The notes under the pieces: generated by a model | The model's database searches: none | Told to the model about the DNA's origin: nothing | Seen by the model: the letters and a program-made list of their open reading frames with translations, nothing else | Made by a program: the position numbers and the translations under genes | Assembly (NCBI GenBank): GCA_016584305.1 | Contig: JACEEZ010018147.1 | Span: 136,336-200,335 of the forward strand | Direction of reading: 5' to 3' | DNA length: 64,000 bases | From: Chionoecetes opilio | Taxonomy: Eukaryota > Arthropoda > Malacostraca > Decapoda > Majidae | In this document: one piece after another, positions 33,743 to 43,963 of the stretch | Numbering within the stretch: the stretch's first letter is position 1 | How the letters are laid out: each line of letters starts with the position of its first letter

Positions 33743-36700
33743 CTAATTGGCGTTCCCTAAAAAGAAGAATGCAAACGTTTTGAAAAAGTTCACGGGCAAA
33801 TTAGGTCCCGAGGTGTCATGATGCTCTTCTATGAGAACGTTGTAACGACCCTCCTTACCACAGTGACTTAGATAAGTATAAATTGAACATGGTGCGCATG
33901 TTGCAGGGCTATTTATAAGTCCAAAGGGCATAACTACGTATTGGTAAAGGCCAAATGGAGTAACAAAAGCTGAAATAACTTGAGCCAATTCAGTTAATGG
34001 TATTTGGTGGTAACTCTTTAACAAGTTTATTTTGGTAATGAATTTGGACTGGCCCACCGCATCAATAAGCTCATCAATCCTCGGAAGGGGATATGCATCT
34101 GGTACAGTGACTGCGTTGACCCGTCGATAGTCAACAACGAGACGAAACTTGACTCCTTTGGCACCAGTAGACACGGTGAAGCCCAAGGAGACTTGCTAAG
34201 GACAGCCAGACCGTGAACCAGTAGGTAGTGCACTTCTTTCTTCATCGTCTCTCTCTTCTGGTGGGGAACTCTGTATGGTGGTTGACGAATGGGATGAGCA
34301 CCTGGTACAAGTTCAACATCATGACACAAATTTTCACAATATCCAGGCTTATCTGAGAATACCTCAGGATGATTGGACAACACACTGGAAACCTCTTCTA
34401 CCTGATTTTGAGTTAAATTTCTTAAGTATCGAGATAGTTCCCGTAAGATTTCTGAATTCGAGTAACCATCCCAGTTATTGACTTCAGTCAAAGTTTCCAG
34501 TGTGTCCTCATTGTTATTTATGATGGCTCATGAGAGTCTCAATTGATCAGATGCAGGTTCCCGAGTATGATAAGATTTTAGTAAGTTTATATGTACTAGT
34601 TGTGTGGCCTTGCGGCGGTCAGGCGTATTTATGATGTAGTTCCGGTCATTGACCTTAAGGCGTTTTCTGCGGGGGATTTTTGGTTGCAACCGGAAAATTT
34701 TCGGTTGCAAACGGTCACAACAACAAGAGCAAATGTTTGCGGGTATGGCCAATCATCTTCCCTGGATGGTTGAACAGGGATCGAAATTTGAGCAACCGAA
34801 AATTTTCGGTTGCAATCAGGATCCCCGCAGAAAACGCCTTTAATTTTGACAGAGTAAGGGCCCTGATACTTGACTGACAGAGGGGAACCTGGGACTGGTA
34901 GGTAAGCTAATACCTTGTCTCCCTCTTTAAATTCCCTTAGCATGGTCTTTATGTCATAACGAGCTTTTATATCCTCTGGAGCAATTAGCAAGTTATCAGA
35001 TGCAAACTTACGCACTGTACCAAGTGTGTTCCGGAGTTGTTCCAAGTAAGCTGTTACAGAAACTAGTGGAGTTGGTTTGGGCTTGAGCAATTTATCTTTA
35101 ATGACCTTGAGCGGTCCTCTCACTTTCCTTCCGAAGAGGAGTTCAAAGGAAGAGCAACCAAGTGATTATTGTGGGGCTTCTCGAATATCAAACAAGAGAA
35201 ATGGCAAACCCTCATCCCAGTCCTGATTCCCCTCCAGACAGTACTTACGAATCATAGTCTTTAAGGTCTGATGACTTCGCTCAAGAGCGCCCTGAGACTG
35301 AGGGTGGTATGCCGTGGACAGAGTCTGCTGAATATCAAGTTCCTGAAGTACCTGGCGGAAGAGATCACTCGTGAAGTTCGAACCTTGGTCACTTTGTATT
35401 TCCTGCGGAATGCCATAAGCAGTGAACATTTAAATTAGATGTTTAGCAACATTCTTGGCCGAAATATTCCTTAACGGAAAGGCTTCAGGATAACGAGTAG
35501 TTAGGCACAAAACAGTGAGGATGTACTGATTTCCCCTTTTTGATCTAGGAAGAAGGCCTACTATGTCTATGATTACCTTTTGAAAGGGTTCAGAAGGAAC
35601 TTGAACTGTCTGTAATGGATACTGGGGGATTGTTTGATTGGGTTTTTCCACTACTTGACAGCTGTGACAGAAGTTTATGAAATTTGATACATCCTTCTTC
35701 ATCCCAGGCCAGTATAAATCATTAAGCAATTTTAAGTAAGTTTTCTTAATTCCGAGGTGCCCCGCAAAACCTTCATGAGCGATCTCTAGTACAGATGTCC
35801 TGATAGTTTGTGATAGCACTACCTGATGGGTTTCAGCCCAAGTGTCATTATCACTTAGTTTAGGAGGCCTATAAAATATCATTAGAATGTTACCATGATA
35901 GTAGTAAGCTGGAGGATGGAGTATGTTATCTTTAGGAATAGCCTTTTCATGGAGTACTGTCAGAGTAGGGTCCAGCTTTTGTGCTTCCTCCAGATTCTGT
36001 TCTGCAATCAACTTCTTCAAGGTTGTTTCAGCTAGCGGTGGTTTGACTGGGACTTCATCATCTTCGGAACTTACAGCTCGTTGAGCCTGGGCACGGGTGA
36101 CAGCACAGATGGGAAACAACGTTGGTTGATCCTTCTCTAAGTCTTCAGTAGGGTTGTAAGGTAGGGGAGAGTCCTGCATAGTTAACACAGGAACCACCAA
36201 GCTGCCGGCCAAGTCATTACCCAAAAGGAAAGTAGCGTTTGGTATAGGCAAGGGAGTACCAACCACCCCTACTGTCACAGCTCCCTTTACCGCATCACAG
36301 CTGAGATCGAGGAGAACAGGAGTACTTGCGTGCAGGACTTGGAGATGGATCCTTTCCCCCGTCAGGTTGTTTTTGATGTTTGGTAGGGCGGATTTGGCGA
36401 TTAGGGACTGGGCAGACGCTGTATCCCTGATGATTTGCACTGGGTGTTCCTGCATGCCAAGACCAAGTGAAACTGTGCCAGTGGATCTGAAAGGCTTGAA
36501 GAGGTCCAGCGGGGTGTTGTGGTGAGCGACATTAGTGGTGGCTACTGGTTTGGTGAACATGTTGGTGATTCCTTTTGCTACCATACACTTAGGGTCAGGA
36601 CAATCTTTGACAGTATGCCCTTCCTTCCTACAGTACCTACAAATTATTGTATTTAGGTTTTCATAATTAAGACTCCGTCCAACGGGTTTACGGGGTTAGT

Positions 36701-37050
36701 GGAAGAACCTGCATCTGACTTAACATTATTAGGAGGTCTCCTTTCTCTCTCCCTAGGGCGATGGATAAGGGAGAAGAAATCAGAGACCTTTGCTGCTATG
36801 ATTAAGTCAGTTTCTTCTTTATCAGTTATGTGTACCATGATGGAATATGGAACCTGTCTCTTAAATTCTTCCAGAACTATCAAATTAACCAATTGATCCA
36901 AAGTAGTGACATGCGCCGACTTTAACCACCTACGAAAAGCTCTTAATTTCTCAGAAGCAAATTCTGTGAATGTCTGGTGATTTGGTTTACTTAAGTTTCT
37001 AAAAGCTTGTCGGTAACCTTCAGTGGAGACTGAAGGTTACGTAGGTCGTT
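33743..37050 (-). mobile_element. Ty3-type retrotransposon with integrase before RT (Gmr1-like)
   Basis: Minus-strand order: gag (37022-36650; NLSKPNHQTFTEFASEKLRA, LIVLEEFKRQVPYS), zinc knuckle CRYCRKEGHTVKDC (about 36640), protease-like (36584-36100, IIRDTASAQSLI), integrase (about 35950-34850), then RT (about 34490-33890). Integrase has HEGFAGHLGIKKTY with CHSC, IDIVGLLPRS, SDQGSNFTS, GALERSH and a GPY module (KYQGPY). RT has SSPWASPCLL-like, VDYRRVNAVTVPDAYPLP, KINLLKSYHQIPL and MPFGLINSPAT, then breaks before the YxDD box; RNase H and LTRs were not found. Stops at 35430 and 35168 and other shifts show it is dead. A MITE sits in the integrase C-terminus. Fragment of an IR intron. Confidence 0.8.
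34658..34839. mobile_element. PIF/Harbinger-type MITE, copy 2
   Basis: 182 bases, ends AGGCGTTTTCTGCGGGG, flanked by TTA at 34655-34657 and 34840-34842. Related to 20303-20485 but in the opposite inner orientation. It splits the integrase GPY module of the Ty3 element, so it inserted later. Confidence 0.85.
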
Positions 37051-37056
37051 GACGTA

Positions 37057-37114
37057 CGTCAGCGACGCAGCAAAAATTACTGCATCATCGTCAAAAACAA
37101 GATCAGTGATCTTG
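37057..37114 (-). mobile_element. RTE LINE fragment (part 1, split by copy C)
   Basis: Matches 48505-48555 of RTE copy 2 (ATTACTGCATCATCG and AACAAGATCAGTGATCTTG). It continues at 39468-39556 on the other side of Academ-like copy C. The junction with the Ty3 element has a small hairpin (GTAACCTTCAG/CTGAAGGTTAC). Confidence 0.75.
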
Positions 37115-39467
37115 TAATCGGGTCTGTTGTGTAATTTCGTGAAAATTTCGTATAGATTTTCCAAAAAGTTATTTTTTGTATACTATGCACCTTTTCAAGT
37201 AACAAAAAATATGTTTACATTTTTTCCTATCCCATCTTCTTCATATGGCAACATATTTTCAAAATGGCTGCCATAATATGAACAAAAAACATTTATTCGC
37301 CAACATGTTTTGTTTTGACGATTATTGAGACCCAAATAATGTTGTATGGGTGTACTATGTATGGGTATATTACTTATCTGCAAGATATACAATAATTTTG
37401 GCTGTGTTTTTGCAACATTTGGGTAGATTTTGAAAAACTACGTCCCTGTACTGATAAGGCAAAGCTCGTTCATGCATTGGAAAGCGTAGTGGACTCACAA
37501 CAGACGACAGACGCTGAACTGCCACAGGTTGTAACTGATATGCACGACAACACGTGTATCATATTCGACGGGATGGCCATAGTCCAGGAGATGGCTGCCA
37601 ACAAGGAAAGAATAAAAACCTGCAAAGATTTATCAGATGCTATCACACGAGCAGTCAATTACAAATCTAAAGGATATGCCATTGCCTATGTCATCTTTGA
37701 TGACTACAGTGTTCAAACCTCTATGAAGAATGTAGCACGAAAACGCCGTACTGGAGACAAATCGTCAGGCAGAGGCTTCAAAGTTGATAAAACTACGCCA
37801 ATTCGAGATATAGCATAATTTCTAGCGAGTACTGCAACCAAGGATAGTTTAACATTATTTCTTGCTGACCAACTAGTCCGAGGTGTGAAATCAAATATTG
37901 TAACAGTTACAAGACAAGGCGTCCTGGATAACGTGCAAGCAACACAGAACATCGTCAGAATAACTAGTACTCATGAAGAGGCCGATACGAAGATGATCCT
38001 GTATGCAGCAGAGATTCGTAAGCTACGGTATAAAGTTGACATCTACTCATTCGACACTGATGTACTAGTTATTGCAATGACCATGTTATCTCATCCTGGG
38101 CCTGAGGTCGCTCTGATCATGGGTACTGGAGAAAACCGACGACGCATTGAACTTCATGGATTGTTTGACCGAATGGATTCACATAAAATGTCAGGTCTGT
38201 GTGGGATGCATGCACTAACCGGGTGTGATACGACTGGTTGAATACATGGGAAGGGAAAGCTGACATTTGTTTCAATGTCTACATGAGTTCCAGCAATGAT
38301 GTTATTCACGGCTTGGCAGCTCTCGGTATCAGAGATGCACCCACTGATAACGTCCTTCGAGCGTGCACAAAATATTTTTGTAGCCTGTTCGGCACAAAAC
38401 AAATTAACCATGACAATGCTGAAGATCTGCGCTGTTACATGTTCCGTCAGTTAAAAGCTCACCAGGGAGTGGAACGCTTACCCCCGACACAAGGTGCCAT
38501 CCTTCAACTAGTGTTAAGAGCACATTTGCAATGCAGTATCTGGAAGCAATCACTTGAGACGCACCCAATCCTTCTCGACCCACTCACTCTTGGATGGACA
38601 GCATCGAATGGAGGATTTGCACCAATTCTGTCCACAAATCCACCTGTTCCAGATGTCCTCATTCAGCTCATTAAATGTGGATGCAACACTAGCAAATGTG
38701 GAGCTCGATGTATGTACCTGCAAGAAGAACAATATAGTGTGTACCGAATTATGCAAATGTGAGGCAGATTCTGACAGATGTGACAATATTGACTCTTCGG
38801 CCATATGTGACGATGACGAGGAGGTTGACTCCATCGATGATGACATGTTTAATTATTAAATTTGTTCAAACGTATTGATTAAAGATTAAGTGGAAAACGT
38901 TTTTCTTACTGTTTATGCCACAGGCAAAAGTGTGGGTTGTCTTACGTCCATCCGAACGTCGCCACATCATAACTCCTAACATGCTGTGTGCGGATTGGTG
39001 ACCTTGATCTACCTTTTCTAGATCAAACTGCTCCAAACACCTCTATTTTGGTGTCTCACACACACATGCATGATGCGTAGGCCTACTATAATATCCTTCC
39101 ACGTAAATTTTTGGTGAGCACTTTCGCTGGAATATTGGTGATATATTAATTGAAACACAGTAATATTTTAAATTAATATCAAGTATCTACCTACCTTTAT
39201 AAAAGTATGGCTTCATATGCTGGAAAAACGAACCATATTTGTACTGGGCTGTATCACAAACCCTGTTCTTGATCACGGTGTCGCATATTTTAGCTACGCG
39301 ATAGCCTTTTTGAAAAATGGCTGCCAAATAGTGAACATGGCCGATGAAAAAATGTAAACAACTTTTTCCCCCTCTTTATGGTCCATACTTTCCAAAAAAA
39401 AACTGTTTGCAAAAATCTATACGAAATTTTCACGAGAGCTGTATTGATTACACAACAGACCCCACTA
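37115..39467 (+). mobile_element. Academ-like DNA transposon, copy C (second family, both ends)
   Basis: Ends TAATCGGGTCTGTTGTGTAAT on the left (start shown: TAATCGGGTCTGTTG) and, in reverse complement, TAGTGGGGTCTGTTGTGTAA on the right. Imperfect terminal repeats extend about 180 bases (TTCGTATAGATTTT, ATGGCTGCCA). Flanks are TTG at 37112-37114 and 39468-39470. Two uninterrupted RTE copies (2180-2190 and 48550-48560) show GATCTTGG without insertion, which fixes the duplication as TTG. It encodes a nuclease/CXC protein clearly related to, but distant from, copies A and B, and lacks the N-terminal half. 2353 bases. Confidence 0.85.
37450..38859 (+). pseudogene. Nuclease-like/CXC transposon protein (copy C)
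   Basis: Begins at TDKAKLVHALES, near the equivalent of DKSSFMKE in copy A, then CIIFDGMAIVQEMAANKERI, a stop at 37816, FLADQLVRGVKSNIVTVTRQ, HEEADTKMIL, YSFDTDVLVIAM and GMHALTGCDTTG ending in a stop at 38239. The next frame carries the following 170 residues (FNVYMSSSNDVIHGLAALGI to VPDVLIQLIKCGCNTSKC), and after a shift CTCKKNNIVCTELCKCEADS completes the CXC cluster, ending in an acidic tail at 38859. Acidic motifs EADT, DTD and TGCDTT line up with copies A and B. Three breaks; not functional. Confidence 0.75.
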
Positions 39468-39556
39468 TTGGTGTTGCCAAGGGATGGATGCTCCACAATC
39501 ACTTTGATCTACAACTTTGCTCAATACCCAGTTCGTACAAGTGTTGAAAAGTGATG
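39468..39556 (-). mobile_element. RTE LINE fragment (part 2, after copy C)
   Basis: TTGGTGTTGCCAA onward matches RTE copy 2 from 48554 (GATGCTCCACAATC, TCAATACCCAGTT, GTTGAAAAGTGATGG), collinear with 37057-37114. Confidence 0.8.
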
Positions 39557-39558
39557 GT

Positions 39559-39812
39559 GGATCAACGATGAGAACCAAAATCCACTTAAAATTGTTCTGC
39601 ACCGTCGAGTGGCCTAAGAGAACCCACATACTGCCCAATAACTCTACCTTCGATTGCAAGTACATCGGAGGACACACGGGTGCCGCATGAGCCTCTAATC
39701 ACAGGCGTCACTATAAAAATCACAGCCCTCAAGTGAACCTCCAGGACCTACCAACCAGCCCTGAAGGTCACTGCCTACAGGCGCTATAGGCCAAAACGTA
39801 AAAAAAAAAAAA
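39559..39812 (+). mobile_element. tRNA-derived SINE, copy 3 (headless)
   Basis: Starts just after the B-box position (GATGAGAACCAAAATCC), has the complete body and ends CTACAGGCGCTATAGGCC with an A-run and AAT repeats (39797-39835). Confidence 0.8.
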
Positions 39813-40071
39813 ATTAATAATAATAATAATAAAATACTTCTTAGAAGTTCATTAAGCAAGAGATGAGATGTGAAGTTTCCAGTAATATTAGTAACTAGCC
39901 GCAAAGCCGCCCTCCGGGCGGACTTTTTGGCTAGCTCCTGCGGAGGGCTATTGGTGGGCCTTCGGCCCACCACCTGTGTTTGGTGGGCCTTCGGCCCACC
40001 AAACATGGACTCTCCAGATAGCCCCTTCTAACTTTCCTGAAATCATGGATGTAGAAATGTATGTATTCCCC

Positions 40072-40485
40072 CCACCCATTCACTCACCCATTACCCATCA
40101 CCCCCCACCCATTCACTCACCCATTACCCATCACCCCCCACCCATTCACTCACCCATTACCCATCACCCCCCACCCATTCACTCACCCATTACCCATCAC
40201 CACACACCCATTCCCTCACCCATTACCCATCACCCCCCACCTATTCCCTCACCCATCACCCATCACCCCCAACCCATCACCCCCCACCCATTCACTCACC
40301 CATCACCCCACACCCATTACCCATCACCCCACCCATTCACTCACCCATTACCCATCACCCCCCACCTATTCCCTCACCCATCACCCATCACCCCCAACCC
40401 ATCACCCCCCACCCATTCACTCACCCATCACCCCACACCCATTACCCATCACCCCACCCATTCACTCACCCATTACCCATCACCC
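40072..40485. repeat. 33-bp satellite (CCCATTCACT type)
   Basis: Tandem units of 33 bases built from CACCCATTCACTCACCCATT and ACCCATCACCCC, with some shorter units. Long Pro/His frames here are artefacts. The same satellite lies in the second Helitron-like copy. Confidence 0.9.
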
Positions 40486-40686
40486 TACATCAAGGCTTCC
40501 TCAATTCTCGCAACCCACTTTTGTTTTCACAATTCTCGCTAATAGGCTGCTAAAAAAAAAGAAACAAAAAGTGATCGGATCATCTCATAAGTGGGCTTAT
40601 GACCTTCCCCTGGTCAACCTGATTCCAAAAATGTGCCATATGAGGTGTTTGCGCCACGGGGGGCGGAACCTATACCACACACACAC

Positions 40687-40687
<1 letters not shown>

Positions 40688-40725
<38 letters not shown>

Positions 40726-40726
40726 C
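40688..40726. repeat. (ACAG)n microsatellite
   Basis: Nine ACAG/GACA units following a CA run. Part of the Helitron-like element. Confidence 0.9.
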
Positions 40727-40935
40727 ACTTTCGCTTATATTATTATAGAAGAATAGACCAAGAATGTTCATTATAGAAGAGGGAGATAGTATAGTGTCAT
40801 TGAAAAAGAGAGGATAGTTGTCTGGAAGATAATTCTTATGAGGACCAAGACCTATGGAAATAGAAAAACTGCTGCAACAAAGCTGCCGCTGTTCAGAGCG
40901 CCATTCCTTAAAAGACTCAGGGAGGGTACACCCAA

Positions 40936-41417
40936 TGGGCCCCAGACATAACTACGTCACGGTTTGTTTACATCGGTGCATTGTGGGGATAAGTCGGGGT
41001 CGCCGCGAATGGACCTACGAAGGGAAAACTACGGCGATGGAAGAATTTCAAGTTATTTTACGCGAAATTGATATTCCAGGTGCTATATTACTGTGCTCTG
41101 TTCTCGCTGACAACACTATAAAGAAGACCTGAGGTAATGGCTGATGTGCAGAGGCTTCTAAACCAAGAAAACAGAGTCACAACAGAGCCTCGTCAAAAGG
41201 TAAGCAACTGGTAGGTACGTAATGTGTCCCTACCACTTGCTTACTTCTTAATGAGACTCTGATGTGACTGTTTTCCTGGTTTAAAAGCCTCTGCACATCA
41301 ACCATCACCTCAGGTCTTCTCTATGTTGTCAGCGAGCATGGAAATATAGCACCTGGAATATCAATTTCGCCCACAACAACTCGAAATTTTTTCATCGTCG
41401 TAGTCTTCTCTTTGTAG
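40936..41417. repeat. Foldback element family 1, copy 2
   Basis: Opposite orientation to copies 1 and 3. Contains the plus-strand frame NYVTVCLHRCIVGISRGRRE (part) to about 41132. Confidence 0.85.
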
Positions 41418-41459
41418 GTTGTACATATTCATGGTTATGATAGTATTAAATATCTTATT

Positions 41460-42148
41460 TATTGAGTTCTTTTTGTTGCCTTTCCTCATAATAAGTAGTG
41501 GTACATCATGGTCTAAGTGTTACTTGACGAGCCAATGCATACTCTGAGTCTATACCAACATCACCAACCTTTGCTTTGATTTATCTTATTACTCCATCCA
41601 TAAACAAGTTGCATAACCACGGTGACATTACCCATCCTTGCCTCATGGTACCTGGCACTCTCGTCTACCGAAATGCTCGTCCCTACACAAATTGGGAAAA
41701 CTCGCCGGCGGTAATGGTTAGGTTAGGTTACCGTTAGGTTAGGTAAAGGTCAGTTAGGTTAGGTATTCATAATCACAGGTAAAAGCTTATTAGTTATACA
41801 TACATACTCCACTCCATACACACTCTTTAACCCTTCAATACATCCCACATTCCATCCCAGTCTACTCTGTCATATGATTTGGTATTAGTCCAGATGAACA
41901 CCGAACTCACTTTGGTGGACGAAACTATTTTTTTCTGGTGTGTTTTTATGTGTTTTGAATTAATCTGCTAACCGTTTCTGTCGCAATTATTGTTATTTTT
42001 TTTAAGGTAAAGGCTAGTTTTATTTTTTTATTTTTTTTAGTTAGGTAAAGGTTAGGCTAGGTATAGGTTAAAGGTTAGGTTAGGTATGGGTTAGGTTAGG
42101 TATAGGTAAAGGTTAGGTTAGGTTTAGGTTCTTTTTTTTTTCATTTTT

Positions 42149-42181
<33 letters not shown>

Positions 42182-42500
42182 ACGACAAAAACGGTTAGCA
42201 GATTCATTCAACACATAAAAACACATCAGAAAAAAAAAAAAAAGTTTCGTCCACCAAAGTGAGTTCGGTGTTCATCTGGATATTTATCTATGCTTTCTCT
42301 AAATCCATGAATGCAGCATACATCTTCTTGTCTTTTGCTAACATTGTCTTAATTATATTATCATTCGCATATCTAAGATCTGATCTACACAACCTTTCCC
42401 AGTTCTAAATCTGCCTTGCTCCTCACTAACCTTGCCATTTGTGATTTTTTGTATTCTTCCAATTATGATTTTACCATACAGTTTGCCTCATCACTGTGGA
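41460..42500 (-). pseudogene. LINE reverse-transcriptase fragment
   Basis: Minus-strand pieces in collinear order: EEQGRFRTGKGCVDQI (about 42400), AAFMDLEKA (about 42300), then, across a TIR element, YDRVDWDGMWDVLKG (41870), and after a GGTTA-rich break GTMRQGWVMSPWLCNLFMDG (about 41630). These are RT motifs 2a/A/B of an RTE-like LINE. The motif-B part is also duplicated inverted at 42650-42822. Confidence 0.65.
41892..42282. mobile_element. Inverted-repeat element with TTAGGT-rich core
   Basis: Arms of about 100 bases start CCAGATGAACACCGAACTCA and include AACGGTTAGCAGATT-type mirror blocks. The core has GGTTAGGTTAGGTA repeats and a long A-run. It interrupts the LINE fragment between AFMDLEKA and YDRVDW. 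A target duplication is not clear. Confidence 0.65.
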
Positions 42501-43011
42501 GCACATGATGACTCAATGAAGCTAAATATAAGCCAACCTGGTAACAACATTGCCAATCTAGCTAATCACAGCCCTGGAATTATACCACATTTACCACAGC
42601 TTAGGTAACCTTAGGTTACCTAGCGGTAACCTAACCTAACCATTACCGTCGGCGAGTTTTCCCGCTTTGTGTAGGGACGAGCATTTCGGTAGACGACATG
42701 TAGTACCAGGTACCATGAGACAAGGATGGGTCCAATGTCACCGTGGTTATGCAACTTGTTTAAGGATGGAGTAATAAGATAAATCAAAACAAAGGTTGGT
42801 GATGTTGGTATAGACTCAAGAGGTATCCGGTCATTTCGCCCACATGCCATTTCGCCACACTATGGAGTCATTTCGCCCACAGGTCAATTCGCCCACACTA
42901 TGGAGTCATTTCGCCCAAGGTTACTGGTGGTTCATTCCATTTCTGCCAGAGGAAGATATAGTTACATGTCTCTCCGTGACATGGATCGTGTGGGCGAATT
43001 GACTGGGTATT

Positions 43012-43618
43012 ATTCTAGTGTTTGCCCATACTCCCCCTCTCCCACAAAACAAGCTTGGGGATGCTTGCAAAATATGCGTCGCAACCACATCGTTTTTGAG
43101 TTAGGGGTGTTGATAAAATTCCCTAGATGTAGGGAATATTCATTGGATTTCTTCTGAGTCCATAGACATGTGAACCTGACGATCCTCACAGAATGATGAC
43201 CGAAGTGTCGAGAACCCCCCCAACCCCCCGCTAGGAGGTTAGGTTAGATTTGTTTAGGTTAGGTTAGGGTAGGTTAGATTTGGGTAGTTTAGGTTAGATT
43301 TGGTTAGGTTAGGTTAGGTTAGATTTGGTTAGGTTAGGATAGGTGAGATTTGGTTAGGTTTGGTTAGCTTAGGTTAGATCTGGTTAGGTTAGGTTATCGA
43401 TGGGTCAAGCCCCCTGCTAGGGTAGGTTAATTTTGGTTAGGCAATTTTCTCTAGATATAAGGAAATTAACCTAGATCTAGGGAATTTTACCCCCCCTACA
43501 CAACTCTTTTAATTACGTGTTTCCGACGCATAATTTGTTCCCCACCCGAAAACCTCGCATTCCCACAGGTCCCCAAACTTGTTTTGGGGAAGCGGGAGAG
43601 TATGGGCAAACACTAGAA
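43012..43618. mobile_element. Nested inverted-repeat unit
   Basis: Starts CTAGTGTTTGCCCATACTC and ends with its reverse complement. Arms also share CAAAACAAG and AAAATTCCCTAGAT blocks. It lies between two direct copies of GTCATTTCGCCCAAGGTTAC...GGATCGTGTGGGCGAAT, and its centre is the GGTTA-rich tract. Confidence 0.6.
43224..43430 (+). repeat. Degenerate TTAGG-type tract
   Basis: Many GGTTAGGTTAGGTTAG runs interspersed with GATTTGG. TTAGG is the arthropod telomere motif, but the regular ATTTGGTTAGGTTAGG phrasing suggests a derived minisatellite. Similar short runs are at 41715-41765, 42050-42130 and 42601-42645. Confidence 0.7.
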
Positions 43619-43963
43619 ATCTACCGTCATTTCGCCCAAGGTTACTTACTGGTGGTTCATTCCATTTCTGCCAGAGGAAGATATAGTTACATGACTCCGT
43701 GACATGGATCGTGTGGGCGAATCGACTTTAGAGTGGGCGAATTGACTCTTACATGTGGGCGAAATGACTCTCACATGTGGGCGAAATGTCTTGTGGGCGA
43801 ATTGACGTGTGGGCGAAATGATCGGTAACCGACTCAGAGTATGCATTGGCTCGTCAAGTAACACTTAAACCATGATGTACCACTACTTATTATGAGGAAA
43901 GACAACAAAAGGAACTCAATTAATAAGGTATTTTAATACTATCATAACCATGAATATGTACAA

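Larger units (their letters stand above)
39895..40749 (-). mobile_element. Helitron-like non-autonomous element, copy 1
   Basis: Read on the minus strand it begins TCTATAATAATATAAGCG and ends with a GC hairpin (CCGCCCGGAGGGCGG) shortly before CTAG followed by T, matching the TC...hairpin...CTRR-T ends of Helitrons. It contains a 33-base satellite (40072-40485), an ACAG microsatellite (40688-40722) and inverted GGTGGGCC/GGCCCACC blocks near the 3' end. No helicase. A second copy is at 54417-55333. Confidence 0.65.
39835..40850 (-). mobile_element. LINE family 2 fragment split by Helitron-like element
   Basis: 39838-39891 (GCAAGAGATGAGATGTGA) and 40755-40835 (AATGTTCATTATAGAAG, GTGTCATTGAA) match consecutive parts of the LINE at about 14510-14645, minus strand. 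The intervening 855 bases are the Helitron-like insertion. Confidence 0.75.
42823..43830. mobile_element. TIR element with CATTTCGCCCAC motifs and 9-bp target duplication
   Basis: Ends GGTATCCGGTCATTTCGCCC and, in reverse complement, GGTTACCGATCATTTCGCCC. Flanked by GACTCAAGAG (42813-42822) and GACTCAGAG (43831-43839); the undisturbed GACTCAGAG is in the other arm of the inverted duplication (near 41551-41559, reverse strand). CATTTCGCCCAC recurs about ten times in both orientations. An inner pair of 105-base direct repeats brackets a second inverted-repeat unit. A 9-bp duplication suggests Mutator-like, not proven. Confidence 0.65.

Noticed and set aside
37115..39467. CACTA (EnSpm) transposon, because the right end reads CACTA
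   Set aside because: CACTA elements start with CACTA and end with TAGTG; here the polarity is reversed and the encoded protein is unlike theirs.
40072..40485. CRISPR array
   Set aside because: Units are head-to-tail without unique spacers and the DNA is eukaryotic.
39976..40756. Pro/His-rich frames of 188 and 231 codons
   Set aside because: Caused by the 33-bp satellite; reading frame follows from the unit length being a multiple of three.
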